Source of the DNA: Nitrospinota bacterium
Lineage (GTDB): Bacteria; Nitrospinota; Nitrospinia; UBA9942
Reading direction: 5' to 3'
DNA: 15,312 nt
Assembly (NCBI GenBank): GCA_003489165.1
Contig: DNJG01000082.1
Coordinates: forward strand, 1-15,312
Shown: positions 1 through 7,228 of the stretch, piece by piece
Position numbering within the stretch: the stretch's first letter is position 1
How the letters are laid out: every line of letters begins with the position of its first letter
Notes under the pieces: model-generated
Database searches by the model: none
Seen by the model: only the letters and a program-made list of their open reading frames with translations
Told to the model about the DNA's origin: nothing
Made by a program: the position numbers and the translations under genes

Positions 1-1283
1 GAGCAGTCAATTGTAATAAGGCTTCTTTTTAGAGTATATGCAATTGCATTTGCGGCAAGCGTCTTACCGGTTCCCGGTGAACCATGAAAAAGCATTGTAA
101 TTGACGGTTTACTTTTTCTTCTTTTGTATGTCTCTGCCGACTGCAGGCTGTTCTTAATGCCCCACTCTTTTAAGACATTTGCAGTGTTTTTCTGCAGCTT
201 TTCAATTGCTATAGTAAGTTCTTCATTTGTCTTAGGGTGCAATATTACCTTTTCAATTGGAATAGAAGGTTTTATTGCCTCAAAAAAGTCATCACCATTC
301 ATTGCTATTTCCCCCCTTTTCCTTTTTTTCTTATCTCCAATAAGTTTTAACCTTAAATTTTCGTTCAATTTGACAGGGTTTCCTTTGCTAAATATGCGAT
401 GCCGCATTGATGCTTCACTTTCTATAATTTTTTCTTTAACCAGCTTCCCATCTTCATCAAATATTGCCCTATCAACTAACTTTTCGTAAGAACTCTGGCT
501 TATGATATCAAGCAGTTCATCTGTATAGCTTTCTCTTCCACTAATAATTTCATTTTCCAGTATTCCAATTACAACTAATTCCTCTTTCCTGCTTAGATTA
601 TTCTTTTTCTTAAACTCCTCAAATGGAAATGCAATATCAGTTTTGCCCATCCTCTCTGCTATTGTTCTCTCTATATTTATTAATCCTTTTTCAATCTGCT
701 TGTTTTTTACTCCATCACTAATGCTTTCTCCTCTTTCAAGTTTTCTGCTTATATCCTCAGCGATATTTTTAAATATATTTAACCTTTCAAACTGGTCGGC
801 TAAGTATTCATAGTTATCCTTATATGGTTTTGCTGTATCTAAAGGCAATTCTTCTGTCCGTCCATATATGCTATTTATAAAATCATCTGAAAGCTGATAA
901 CTACAGTGAAGCAATGATGCTATATTATCATCAGCATTACCTAATCCTCTGGCTATCTTCAGCACCCCCCTATCTTTTAATCTTACAAGTTTTTTTAATT
1001 CACCTAAAGATTTGCATTTGTTATTTTGAAGTTTCTTTAATATATCAATAGCCCTTGTTTCATCTCTGCCATCAAGCATATTTTTAAGTAATATGCTTAT
1101 TATTTTTATGTCTGTTACATCAAGATTATAATTCTTCAATAACGAGTTTGTTAAAAGGTCTGTCATGTTTTGATTTACCTCGTTTTTATTGCTTTCAGAC
1201 GATGGTCTCTCTTTTGTCTTATCTACTGAAACATCAAGCAATAACTCTAAACATTTTTCTCCAGATATAATATGTTCTGACAT
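1..1283 (-). CDS. AAA+ family ATPase, C-terminal part beyond left edge
   Basis: This reading frame is open without a stop from 1283 to the left edge, about 427 codons, and continues outside the window. A Walker A motif, GSPGTGKT, lies at residues 401-408 and is followed by LAANAIAYTLKRSLITID, typical of AAA+ ATPases. The roughly 390 residues before it are charged and mostly helical, and I do not recognise a domain with certainty. Residues 220-315 have the alternating hydrophobic and charged pattern seen in winged-helix regions before the ATPase core of COG0464-like proteins. Walker B, sensor and arginine-finger motifs would lie off the edge. The start is the ATG at 1283-1281 because GGAGGT at 1296-1291 is spaced well for it; the in-frame ATG at 1289 is too close to that site. 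ATPase activity is inferred from Walker A only, and the substrate is unknown. It is divergent from ligA. Confidence 0.85.
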   Translation of the reverse strand, partial: MSEHIISGEKCLELLLDVSVDKTKERPSSESNKNEVNQNMTDLLTNSLLKNYNLDVTDIKIISILLKNMLDGRDETRAIDILKKLQNNKCKSLGELKKLVRLKDRGVLKIARGLGNADDNIASLLHCSYQLSDDFINSIYGRTEELPLDTAKPYKDNYEYLADQFERLNIFKNIAEDISRKLERGESISDGVKNKQIEKGLINIERTIAERMGKTDIAFPFEEFKKKNNLSRKEELVVIGILENEIISGRESYTDELLDIISQSSYEKLVDRAIFDEDGKLVKEKIIESEASMRHRIFSKGNPVKLNENLRLKLIGDKKKRKRGEIAMNGDDFFEAIKPSIPIEKVILHPKTNEELTIAIEKLQKNTANVLKEWGIKNSLQSAETYKRRKSKPSITMLFHGSPGTGKTLAANAIAYTLKRSLITIDC

Positions 1284-1317
1284 AGGCATTACCTCCATAC
1301 ATTTTTTATTTTATGTG

Positions 1318-1323
1318 ATTATA
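1318..1323 (-). promoter_or_regulatory. Candidate -10 box for the AAA+ ATPase gene
   Basis: Read on the minus strand, 1323-1318 is TATAAT, placing a start of transcription near 1311, about 28 bases before the ATG. No convincing -35 box is seen; the matching region is T-rich (TTTTTA or GATTTT). The region between the two divergent genes is only about 190 bases, so both promoters must lie here. Confidence 0.35.
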
Positions 1324-1401
1324 TTTTACACTATAGGTCTAAAAATCTAAAGAAGAATCAGCATTTTCGGTGACAAAGGTAGGTCAGTTAGCAGGTGTTA
1401 G

Positions 1402-1432
1402 TTGTTTTTTAATGTCTTAATTATGCTATACT
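1402..1432 (+). promoter_or_regulatory. Candidate ligA promoter
   Basis: TATACT at 1427-1432 is a good -10 box. Upstream, TTGTTT at 1402-1407 (spacing 19) or the T run at 1405-1410 (spacing 16) could act as the -35 box. Transcription would begin near 1439, before either possible ligA start codon. Confidence 0.4.
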
Positions 1433-1489
1433 TTTAGCAAATTTACGCTCCCAGTTTTATGATGTGGCATAATGGGCTTTATTAAAATT

Positions 1490-3544
1490 ATGAATGAAAA
1501 AGAGGCATTAAAGGAATTAGAAAGACTTCGGGAAGAGATTAATTATCACAATTACCGCTATTATATCCTTGATAGCCCTGTAATATCTGATGCAGAGTAT
1601 GACAGGTTATTTAAAAAACTTCAGGAAATAGAGAAAAAGTTCCCACATCTTATAACCCCAGATTCACCAACTCAGAAGGTTGGTGCAAAGCCCCTATCAG
1701 AATTTAAAACCATCAGCCATACAATACCCATGCTGTCTCTCAATAATGCAAATACAATTGAAGATGCAAAGGAGTTTGATGAAAGGGTAAAGAGATTCCT
1801 TGAGACTAAAGAAGAAATAGAGTATGTGGCAGAGCCGAAGATGGATGGGCTTGCAATAGAACTTGTCTATGTTAATGGAATTTTCACGGCAGGCTCTACG
1901 AGGGGAGATGGATATAGAGGGGAGGATGTAACACTTAATCTTAAGACTGTTAAGAGCATTCCTTTGAAACTAATCCCCCCCAAACCCCCCTTTATTAAAG
2001 GGGGGGAAGGGGGATTTTATCCTGTGCCTTCAAGAGTTGAGGTCAGGGGTGAGGTCTTCATACCAATAAAGGAGTTTGAGAGATTGAACAGAGAGAGGGA
2101 AGAAAGAGGAGAACCAGCCTTTGCCAATCCGAGGAATGCTGCTGCAGGTTCTGTGAGGCAATTAGACAGTAAGATAACAGCCGCAAGACCCCTTGATATT
2201 TACTGTTACGGTATCGGAGTAATAGAGGGTGCAAAATTTAAGACTCACTGGGATATACTCCATGTGCTTAAAGGATGGGGGTTGAAGGTAAATCCGTTTA
2301 TAAAAATATGTAAAGGGATTGATGAGGTTATAAAGTATCATGAGGATATGGAAGAAAAAAGGGATATAATTCCTTATGAACTTGATGGGGTTGTGATAAA
2401 GGTTAATAGCCTTGATTTACAAGATAGGCTCGGCATCCTTACAAGAAGCCCAAGATGGGCAGTTGCATATAAATTTAAGGCAAGACAGGAGACTACAAAG
2501 GTAAAGGATATAATAGTCGGTGTTGGGAGGACAGGCGCATTAACACCTGTAGCGGTCCTTGAGCCGGTAGAGGTCGGAGGCGTTACAGTAGAAAGGGCGA
2601 CACTCCATAATCAGGGCGAGGTTGATAGAAAAGATGTGATGGTTGGAGATTGGGTCGTTATTCAGAGGGCAGGGGATGTGATTCCAGAAGTTGTAATGGT
2701 GATTAAAGATAAAAGGAACGGCAAGGAGAAGCCCTTTAAACTCCCCGATAAATGTCCTCTCTGCGGCTCTGCTGTTATAAAAGAGGGTGCTATACATAGA
2801 TGCACAGGGGGGCTTTCATGTCCTGCACAGTTGAAGGAGGGGATAAGGCACTTTGCGTCAAAGAGGGCTATGAATATAGAGGGGCTTGGCGACAGGCATA
2901 TAGACCAGCTTGTTGAAAAGAGTGTGATAAAAGATATTGCTGACCTTTATTCGCTGAAAAAAGGAGATATTACTGAACTTGAAAGGTGGGCGGATAAATC
3001 TGCTGAAAATCTCCTTAACCAAATTGAAAAGAGTAAAAATACAACTCTCTCAAGGCTGATATATGCACTTGGCATAAGACAGGTTGGGGAGCACATGGCA
3101 AAGGTTCTATCAGATAATTTTGATAGTCTGGATGAGCTTATGAAAGCTGACTATGACAGTCTTATAGAGATTCATGAGATTGGACCTGAGACTGCGGAGA
3201 GTATTGTTACATTTTTAAAAGAGGGGCATAACAGAAATGTGATTGAGAAACTGAAAAGGGCAGGGGTGAAAACAGAGAGACAAGAGGCAAGAAGCAAGAA
3301 GCAAGAAGATTTAAGATTTAAAGATAAGCAATTTGTTCTTACCGGGACTCTATCAGGTTTTACAAGGGAGGAGGCAAAGGCATTAATTGAAAATCTTGGA
3401 GGGAGGGTAACATCTACAGTAAACAAAAATACTGACTATGTAATTATCGGAACAGAGCCGGGGTCAAAATACGATAAGGCAAAGGAGCTTGGTGTAAAAA
3501 TGCTGAATAAAGATGAGTTCAAAGATTTGCTTGACAGAAAATAG
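1490..3544 (+). CDS. ligA: NAD-dependent DNA ligase LigA
   Basis: LigA seals nicks in duplex DNA during replication and repair, using NAD+ to adenylate an active-site lysine. Residues are numbered from the longer start at 1472. In order one sees the Ia domain (EEINYHNYRYY, residues 21-31), the adenylation domain with KMDG (lysine 123), ELDGVVIK at 303-310, the OB fold, a four-cysteine zinc site (C428, C431, C444, C450), helix-hairpin-helix repeats to about 585, and a BRCT domain at about 614-690. I chose the ATG at 1490 because it gives an N-terminus like that of known LigA proteins; the in-frame ATG at 1472 adds six residues. Neither start has a clear ribosome binding site. At 684 residues the protein is slightly longer than the usual 670. 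The excess is explained by a palindromic repeat translated at about residues 168-187 and a heptamer repeat at about 602-612. All catalytic motifs are intact. Confidence 0.97.
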   Translation: MNEKEALKELERLREEINYHNYRYYILDSPVISDAEYDRLFKKLQEIEKKFPHLITPDSPTQKVGAKPLSEFKTISHTIPMLSLNNANTIEDAKEFDERVKRFLETKEEIEYVAEPKMDGLAIELVYVNGIFTAGSTRGDGYRGEDVTLNLKTVKSIPLKLIPPKPPFIKGGEGGFYPVPSRVEVRGEVFIPIKEFERLNREREERGEPAFANPRNAAAGSVRQLDSKITAARPLDIYCYGIGVIEGAKFKTHWDILHVLKGWGLKVNPFIKICKGIDEVIKYHEDMEEKRDIIPYELDGVVIKVNSLDLQDRLGILTRSPRWAVAYKFKARQETTKVKDIIVGVGRTGALTPVAVLEPVEVGGVTVERATLHNQGEVDRKDVMVGDWVVIQRAGDVIPEVVMVIKDKRNGKEKPFKLPDKCPLCGSAVIKEGAIHRCTGGLSCPAQLKEGIRHFASKRAMNIEGLGDRHIDQLVEKSVIKDIADLYSLKKGDITELERWADKSAENLLNQIEKSKNTTLSRLIYALGIRQVGEHMAKVLSDNFDSLDELMKADYDSLIEIHEIGPETAESIVTFLKEGHNRNVIEKLKRAGVKTERQEARSKKQEDLRFKDKQFVLTGTLSGFTREEAKALIENLGGRVTSTVNKNTDYVIIGTEPGSKYDKAKELGVKMLNKDEFKDLLDRK
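1972..2016. repeat. C-rich/G-rich palindromic element inside ligA
   Basis: An inverted repeat of about 45 bases: AATCCCCCCC, AAA and CCCCCC, then TTTATTAAA, then seven G, AA, GGGGG and ATT. The two arms would fold into a hairpin centred on TTTATTAAA. It is translated in frame as PPKPPFIKGGEGGF, which has no counterpart in ordinary LigA between the SIPL strand and VRGEVF. From memory, the same peptide string recurs in unrelated proteins of several bacterial phyla, which would make this a dispersed palindromic element. Confidence 0.8.
3281..3308. repeat. Heptamer tandem repeat inside ligA
   Basis: Four tandem heptamers, CAAGAGG followed by three CAAGAAG. They are translated as RQEARSKKQE in the linker between the helix-hairpin-helix region and the BRCT domain, where extra residues should be tolerated. 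Three heptamers equal seven codons, and the unit contains no stop in any of the frames it cycles through. Confidence 0.8.
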
Positions 3545-3565
3545 AATGTCAATTAATATGAAAAC

Positions 3566-3922
3566 ATGGAATTTCAAAATACTCCAGAAGAAGATATTGA
3601 GAGACTCTCAAAGGCAATTGTTGATGCCATAGTCAGCTCCAAAGAAGTGAAGAGCATATTATCCCGCCTGATTGAAAAGGATGTAATGGTTGACAAGGGT
3701 TTTATGATGCTGATGATAAAAATACAGGCACTCTCAGAGCTTGCCGACCTGGCAGGAAAAGATAATGGGGCAAAGAGACCATCAAGAAAGAAAAGTTCAA
3801 GGCAGTATATTGATGGAAGGGAACTCACCCCCAGCGAAATAGCATTCCTTGATTACTGCACAAAAAATTTTGACGAGAAGGAATGGCTCAAAAAGGTAGG
3901 CATTACACTTGACAATAAATAA
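3566..3922 (+). CDS. Hypothetical protein, 118 residues
   Basis: I do not recognise the family. The gene lies 21 bases after ligA on the same strand and probably shares its transcript. The protein is soluble, with no signal peptide or membrane segment. The N-terminal 65 residues look helical and amphipathic (DIERLSKAIVDAIVSS, then SRLIEKD). A basic stretch, AKRPSRKKSSRQY, lies near residues 68-80. A conserved-looking tail follows, with LTPSEIAFLDYCTKNFDEKEW, here broken as LTPSEIAFLDYC plus TKNFDEKEW. No clear Shine-Dalgarno sequence precedes the ATG. Coding is supported by the open frame, its tight position behind ligA and codon use like its neighbours. Confidence 0.7.
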   Translation: MEFQNTPEEDIERLSKAIVDAIVSSKEVKSILSRLIEKDVMVDKGFMMLMIKIQALSELADLAGKDNGAKRPSRKKSSRQYIDGRELTPSEIAFLDYCTKNFDEKEWLKKVGITLDNK

Positions 3923-4003
3923 ACTGCTTACCACCCATTGTTAATATCCTCAACTAAAGTTATCAATAAGTCAATAGTTGCTAATGACTAATAATTAAGA
4001 GCC

Positions 4004-4720
4004 ATGAAGATAAGGTTTATTATCTTAGCATTACTGCTCGTTATTCCTTCTTTGTCTCCGCTTAATGCTGCCGAAGATAAGTTTGCCTCTGCAAGAAAAA
4101 AGATGGTTGAGGGGGACCTTAAAGGTCGGGATATAACAGACCAAAATGTTCTTGAAATAATGGGAAGGGTTGAGAGGCATAGGTTTGTTGATAAACATCT
4201 TCAGAGTATTGCATACGCAGACCATCCCCTTCCAATAGATGAGGGTCAGACCATCTCTCAGCCATATATTGTCGCATTGATGACACAGATATTAAAATTA
4301 AAATCAGGTGAAAAAGTTCTTGAAATAGGTACAGGCTCGGGCTATCAGGCAGCAGTTCTATCTGAAATCACAGATAGCGTCTATTCAATAGAAATCAGAA
4401 AAAATCTTGCTGAAAAGGCTGAGACACGGCTTAAAGAATTGGGATATGGGAATGTAAAGGTGAAGGCGGCTGACGGCTATTTTGGATGGGAGGAATACGC
4501 ACCATTTGACGCCGTAATTGTAACCTGTGCGGCAAATCATATACCGCCGCCGCTTACAAAACAGCTTAAAGAAGGGGGCAAACTCATTATCCCGCTTGGA
4601 AGCACCACATACTACCAGACTCTAACACTTATAACAAAAATAAAAGGGGAGCTTGATGTCCAGCATATCAGCGGTGTTGCCTTTGTCCCAATGGTTGGAG
4701 AGGCTGAAAGGAAAAAGTAA
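4004..4720 (+). CDS. pcm: Protein-L-isoaspartate O-methyltransferase with signal peptide
   Basis: The enzyme methylates L-isoaspartyl residues in damaged proteins using S-adenosylmethionine, starting their repair. The SAM-binding motif is VLEIGTGSGYQAAVL at residues 105-119. The family substrate loop PIDEGQTISQPYIVALM is at 77-93, and DAVIVTCAANHIP with GGKLIIPLG completes the fold. The length of 238 exceeds the usual 210 because of an N-terminal extension: residues 1-22 (MKIRFIILALLLVIPSLSPL, then NA) form a signal peptide with likely cleavage before AEDK. The enzyme is therefore probably exported to the periplasm, while the best-known Pcm proteins are cytoplasmic. It sits 81 bases after the small gene at 3566-3922 and converges on comEC with a 30-base gap. 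A weak AAGAG precedes the ATG. Confidence 0.93.
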   Translation: MKIRFIILALLLVIPSLSPLNAAEDKFASARKKMVEGDLKGRDITDQNVLEIMGRVERHRFVDKHLQSIAYADHPLPIDEGQTISQPYIVALMTQILKLKSGEKVLEIGTGSGYQAAVLSEITDSVYSIEIRKNLAEKAETRLKELGYGNVKVKAADGYFGWEEYAPFDAVIVTCAANHIPPPLTKQLKEGGKLIIPLGSTTYYQTLTLITKIKGELDVQHISGVAFVPMVGEAERKK

Positions 4721-4750
4721 TCAATAACGGAGTTATCAGGCGTATCATCT

Positions 4751-7228
4751 TTACAAATTTCCTTCGCTATAGGTCTTTACAGTATAATTTTTCCCATCCG
4801 ATTCTATTTCTATTAATCCATCCATATCTGTGCGGTATATCTTTATTCTGGCTTCTTTGTATCTTGATAGGACTTTTTTATTGGGGTGTCTGAAAGGGTT
4901 GTTATATCCAACTGAGAAGACAGCAACCTCTGGATTTACTGCCTTTATAAATTCTTCTGTGCTTGAAGAACTACTGCCGTGATGGGGGGCTTTTAAAATT
5001 ATAGACTTTAAATCAGCCCCTTGCCCTATCATAAATTCCTCCGCCTCCTTTTCTATATCACCTGTAAAGAGAACAGAAAAATTACCATAGGTTATTTTCA
5101 TGACTATTGAAAAATTATTATCATGTCCCCTTTCTTTGAGATTTGAGATTTGAGATTTGAGATTTGAGATTTCCCTTGTGGGATGGAGTATCTCCACCCT
5201 AACCTTATTATCAATCTCTATTTTATCTCCAGAATGTAAAGCCATATATGAAATATTTTTCTCCTTAGCAATCTCACACAATTTCACATGGATTAAATCA
5301 ATTGATTCCTGTCCATTGTCAAAATAATTTCTGACAGGCATCTCATTTAATATAAATAAAAGCCCGCCAACATGGTCACTGTCGGGATGAGAGCCAATCA
5401 CATAATCTATTTTTGTAACACCAATATCCCAGAGATAGGGGGCTACTATACTGCTGCCTGCATCAAAATCATCCATTAATCTTCCGCCGTCTATTAACAT
5501 ATTTTTCCCGTTTGGGAATTGGATTAATGAACATTCAGCCTGTCCTACATCAATATAAGTAACCCTTAATGAGTGACGAGTGACGAGTGACGAGTAATGA
5601 GTTAAAACCCAAAAAAAGATTAAGAATAGACAAACTGATATTGTTCCGAACTTTATCCATTTATGGCGGTTGAAATTTAAAATCCCAATAAACAAAGGAT
5701 AAATCATGAATATAGTTAATAAAGAGGGTGTCGGGACTCTTATTGAGTAATAGGGAATATTTGTAAAAAGCCTTGCAATCTCCACCAGAATAAATGTTAA
5801 AAATACAGGTATATTTATCAGGAGAGAGGCAAGCTGTTCACTTATATTTGACAGTATTGAAAAGATGAGCGTGAGGGGGACTATGAGGGATGATAGAGGG
5901 ATTGCAAGGACATTTACAATAGGTCCAATAATTGATATGAGATTAAAGTGATATGCAATTATTGGTAGTGTCCCGAGTGTTGCAAATATAGAAGAAAAGG
6001 TAAAGTTATACAGCCAGCGGTGTCTTAGAAAAAACTCACGCAGGCTTAGCCTCTCGGCTACCAATAGTGGATTATTATCCTTTTTAATCTGAAACCTTGA
6101 AAATCCATAAGCAATTGACAAGACTGCTATAAATGACAACTGGAAACCTATATTAAAAAGGGAAGGGGGATGCCATATCAAAATAATCATTGCTGCAAGG
6201 GAGAGGGTATTGTATATATCACCTTCTCTATAAAGGACAAGAGATAATAGATATACAACAGCCATTATAGCTGCCCTCACCGTCGCAGGATTCCCCCCGG
6301 CCAATATTGAATAATATAAAACGGGAAAGATGGTAAAGAATGCAGCAAATCTCTGGACAGCACCGACCAAAAATAATCTGCGGTAGAAATTTAAAAATAA
6401 GAAGGCGAAGAATTTTTTAAAGATTAAAAAAGAGGCAAAGGCTACAAACCCCACATGCAAGCCCGATACTGCCAGAAGATGGGCAATACCTGTAGAGCTG
6501 AATATATTCCTCATCTCTTTTGATATTGCACTCCTCTCACCAAAGACCATTGTCTTTAATATTGATGATTCTTCGGGAAGGGCGTTTTTCTCTATGAAAT
6601 GTGACAGTCTTTCTTTTGATTTATATATATATGAAAGCATGCCCCCCTTATCTTTATCTAATACCTCTATCTTATTCCCCTTACTGATACTTCCAATCAC
6701 ATAAATACCATGGTCCTCCATATATCTCTTGTAATCAAATCCACCGGGGTTTTTGAAATTTCGCGGCATATATAGCCTTACATCTTTTATCCTGACCCTG
6801 TCTTTATAATCTGCACTTGTTGTATCCCTGTATAGTGTTATTCTTGCTTTTCCGTTAGTATCTTTACCAGATACACTTTCCACATCTAAATATAGCCTTG
6901 TCTTATTTTCCAGAACCTCAGGTGGTTTATAAATGATGCCTTCAATGGACACCTTTTCATTATTAATAAGGTTAGAGATGTGATTGTCAGGCAGTGTCAT
7001 GGACTGATAGTTTATAGCTATAGCACCACATAGAATAAAAGCAGGCAATAAGGAGTATGCAGTAGGCAGTCTGCTGCATATTTTACTGTTTACTATACGG
7101 AAGGCGAGGCTGATTATCAGTATAAAGGTTATTAATACAGTCAGATGAATGAGATGGAGTGGGAGGTATCTTCCGTATATGATACCTGCGATATAAAACA
7201 GAAGGATTGAGATGATTGGTTTTTTCAT
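4751..7228 (-). CDS. comEC: ComEC/Rec2 DNA uptake channel protein
   Basis: ComEC forms the inner-membrane channel that brings single-stranded DNA into the cytoplasm during natural transformation. The 825 residues show the full family layout. Two N-terminal membrane segments are followed by an OB-fold-like region (about 85-195). The competence domain begins near 225 with HLLAVSGLHVG at 250-260 and then many membrane segments to about 540. A C-terminal metallo-beta-lactamase domain runs from YIDVGQAECSLIQF, through HPDSDHVGG (H614, D616, D618, H619) and LFTGDIEKEAEEF, to APHHGSS. The metal-binding residues look intact. The start overlaps the stop of the antiporter gene in ATGA, so the two genes are probably cotranscribed and translationally coupled. 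Three heptamer-repeat tracts are translated within the protein. No other competence gene is in the window. Confidence 0.95.
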   Translation of the reverse strand: MKKPIISILLFYIAGIIYGRYLPLHLIHLTVLITFILIISLAFRIVNSKICSRLPTAYSLLPAFILCGAIAINYQSMTLPDNHISNLINNEKVSIEGIIYKPPEVLENKTRLYLDVESVSGKDTNGKARITLYRDTTSADYKDRVRIKDVRLYMPRNFKNPGGFDYKRYMEDHGIYVIGSISKGNKIEVLDKDKGGMLSYIYKSKERLSHFIEKNALPEESSILKTMVFGERSAISKEMRNIFSSTGIAHLLAVSGLHVGFVAFASFLIFKKFFAFLFLNFYRRLFLVGAVQRFAAFFTIFPVLYYSILAGGNPATVRAAIMAVVYLLSLVLYREGDIYNTLSLAAMIILIWHPPSLFNIGFQLSFIAVLSIAYGFSRFQIKKDNNPLLVAERLSLREFFLRHRWLYNFTFSSIFATLGTLPIIAYHFNLISIIGPIVNVLAIPLSSLIVPLTLIFSILSNISEQLASLLINIPVFLTFILVEIARLFTNIPYYSIRVPTPSLLTIFMIYPLFIGILNFNRHKWIKFGTISVCLFLIFFWVLTHYSSLVTRHSLRVTYIDVGQAECSLIQFPNGKNMLIDGGRLMDDFDAGSSIVAPYLWDIGVTKIDYVIGSHPDSDHVGGLLFILNEMPVRNYFDNGQESIDLIHVKLCEIAKEKNISYMALHSGDKIEIDNKVRVEILHPTREISNLKSQISNLKERGHDNNFSIVMKITYGNFSVLFTGDIEKEAEEFMIGQGADLKSIILKAPHHGSSSSSTEEFIKAVNPEVAVFSVGYNNPFRHPNKKVLSRYKEARIKIYRTDMDGLIEIESDGKNYTVKTYSEGNL
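5135..5172. repeat. Heptamer tandem repeat in comEC (beta-lactamase domain)
   Basis: Five perfect copies of TTTGAGA plus TTT. On the coding strand this reads as TCTCAAA units, giving EISNLKSQISNLK at about residues 686-698, between a strand of the metallo-beta-lactamase domain and ERGHDNNFSIV. The insertion keeps frame and probably forms a surface loop. Confidence 0.85.
5571..5605. repeat. Heptamer tandem repeat in comEC (membrane to beta-lactamase junction)
   Basis: Three perfect GAGTGAC units followed by GAGTAAT and GAGTTAA. On the coding strand it encodes LTHYSSLVTRHSLRVT at about residues 542-555, exactly between the last membrane segment and the start of the metallo-beta-lactamase domain (YIDVGQAE). 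Confidence 0.8.
7043..7070. repeat. Degenerate heptamer repeat near the comEC N-terminus
   Basis: Four related heptamers, AGGCAAT, AAGGAGT, ATGCAGT and AGGCAGT, read on the coding strand as LPTAYSLLPA near residues 54-63. They lie at the edge of the second hydrophobic segment. The repeat is more decayed than the other two in this gene. Confidence 0.55.

Noticed and set aside
124..489. Plus-strand frame of 121 codons with a hydrophobic start
   Set aside because: It lies opposite the continuous AAA+ ATPase frame, has no ribosome binding site, and its serine- and phenylalanine-rich composition is that of an antisense shadow.
1441..1490. Longer LigA start at 1472 as the certain start
   Set aside because: It is possible, but there is no ribosome binding site, and the six extra residues are not typical of LigA; 1490 fits the family better.
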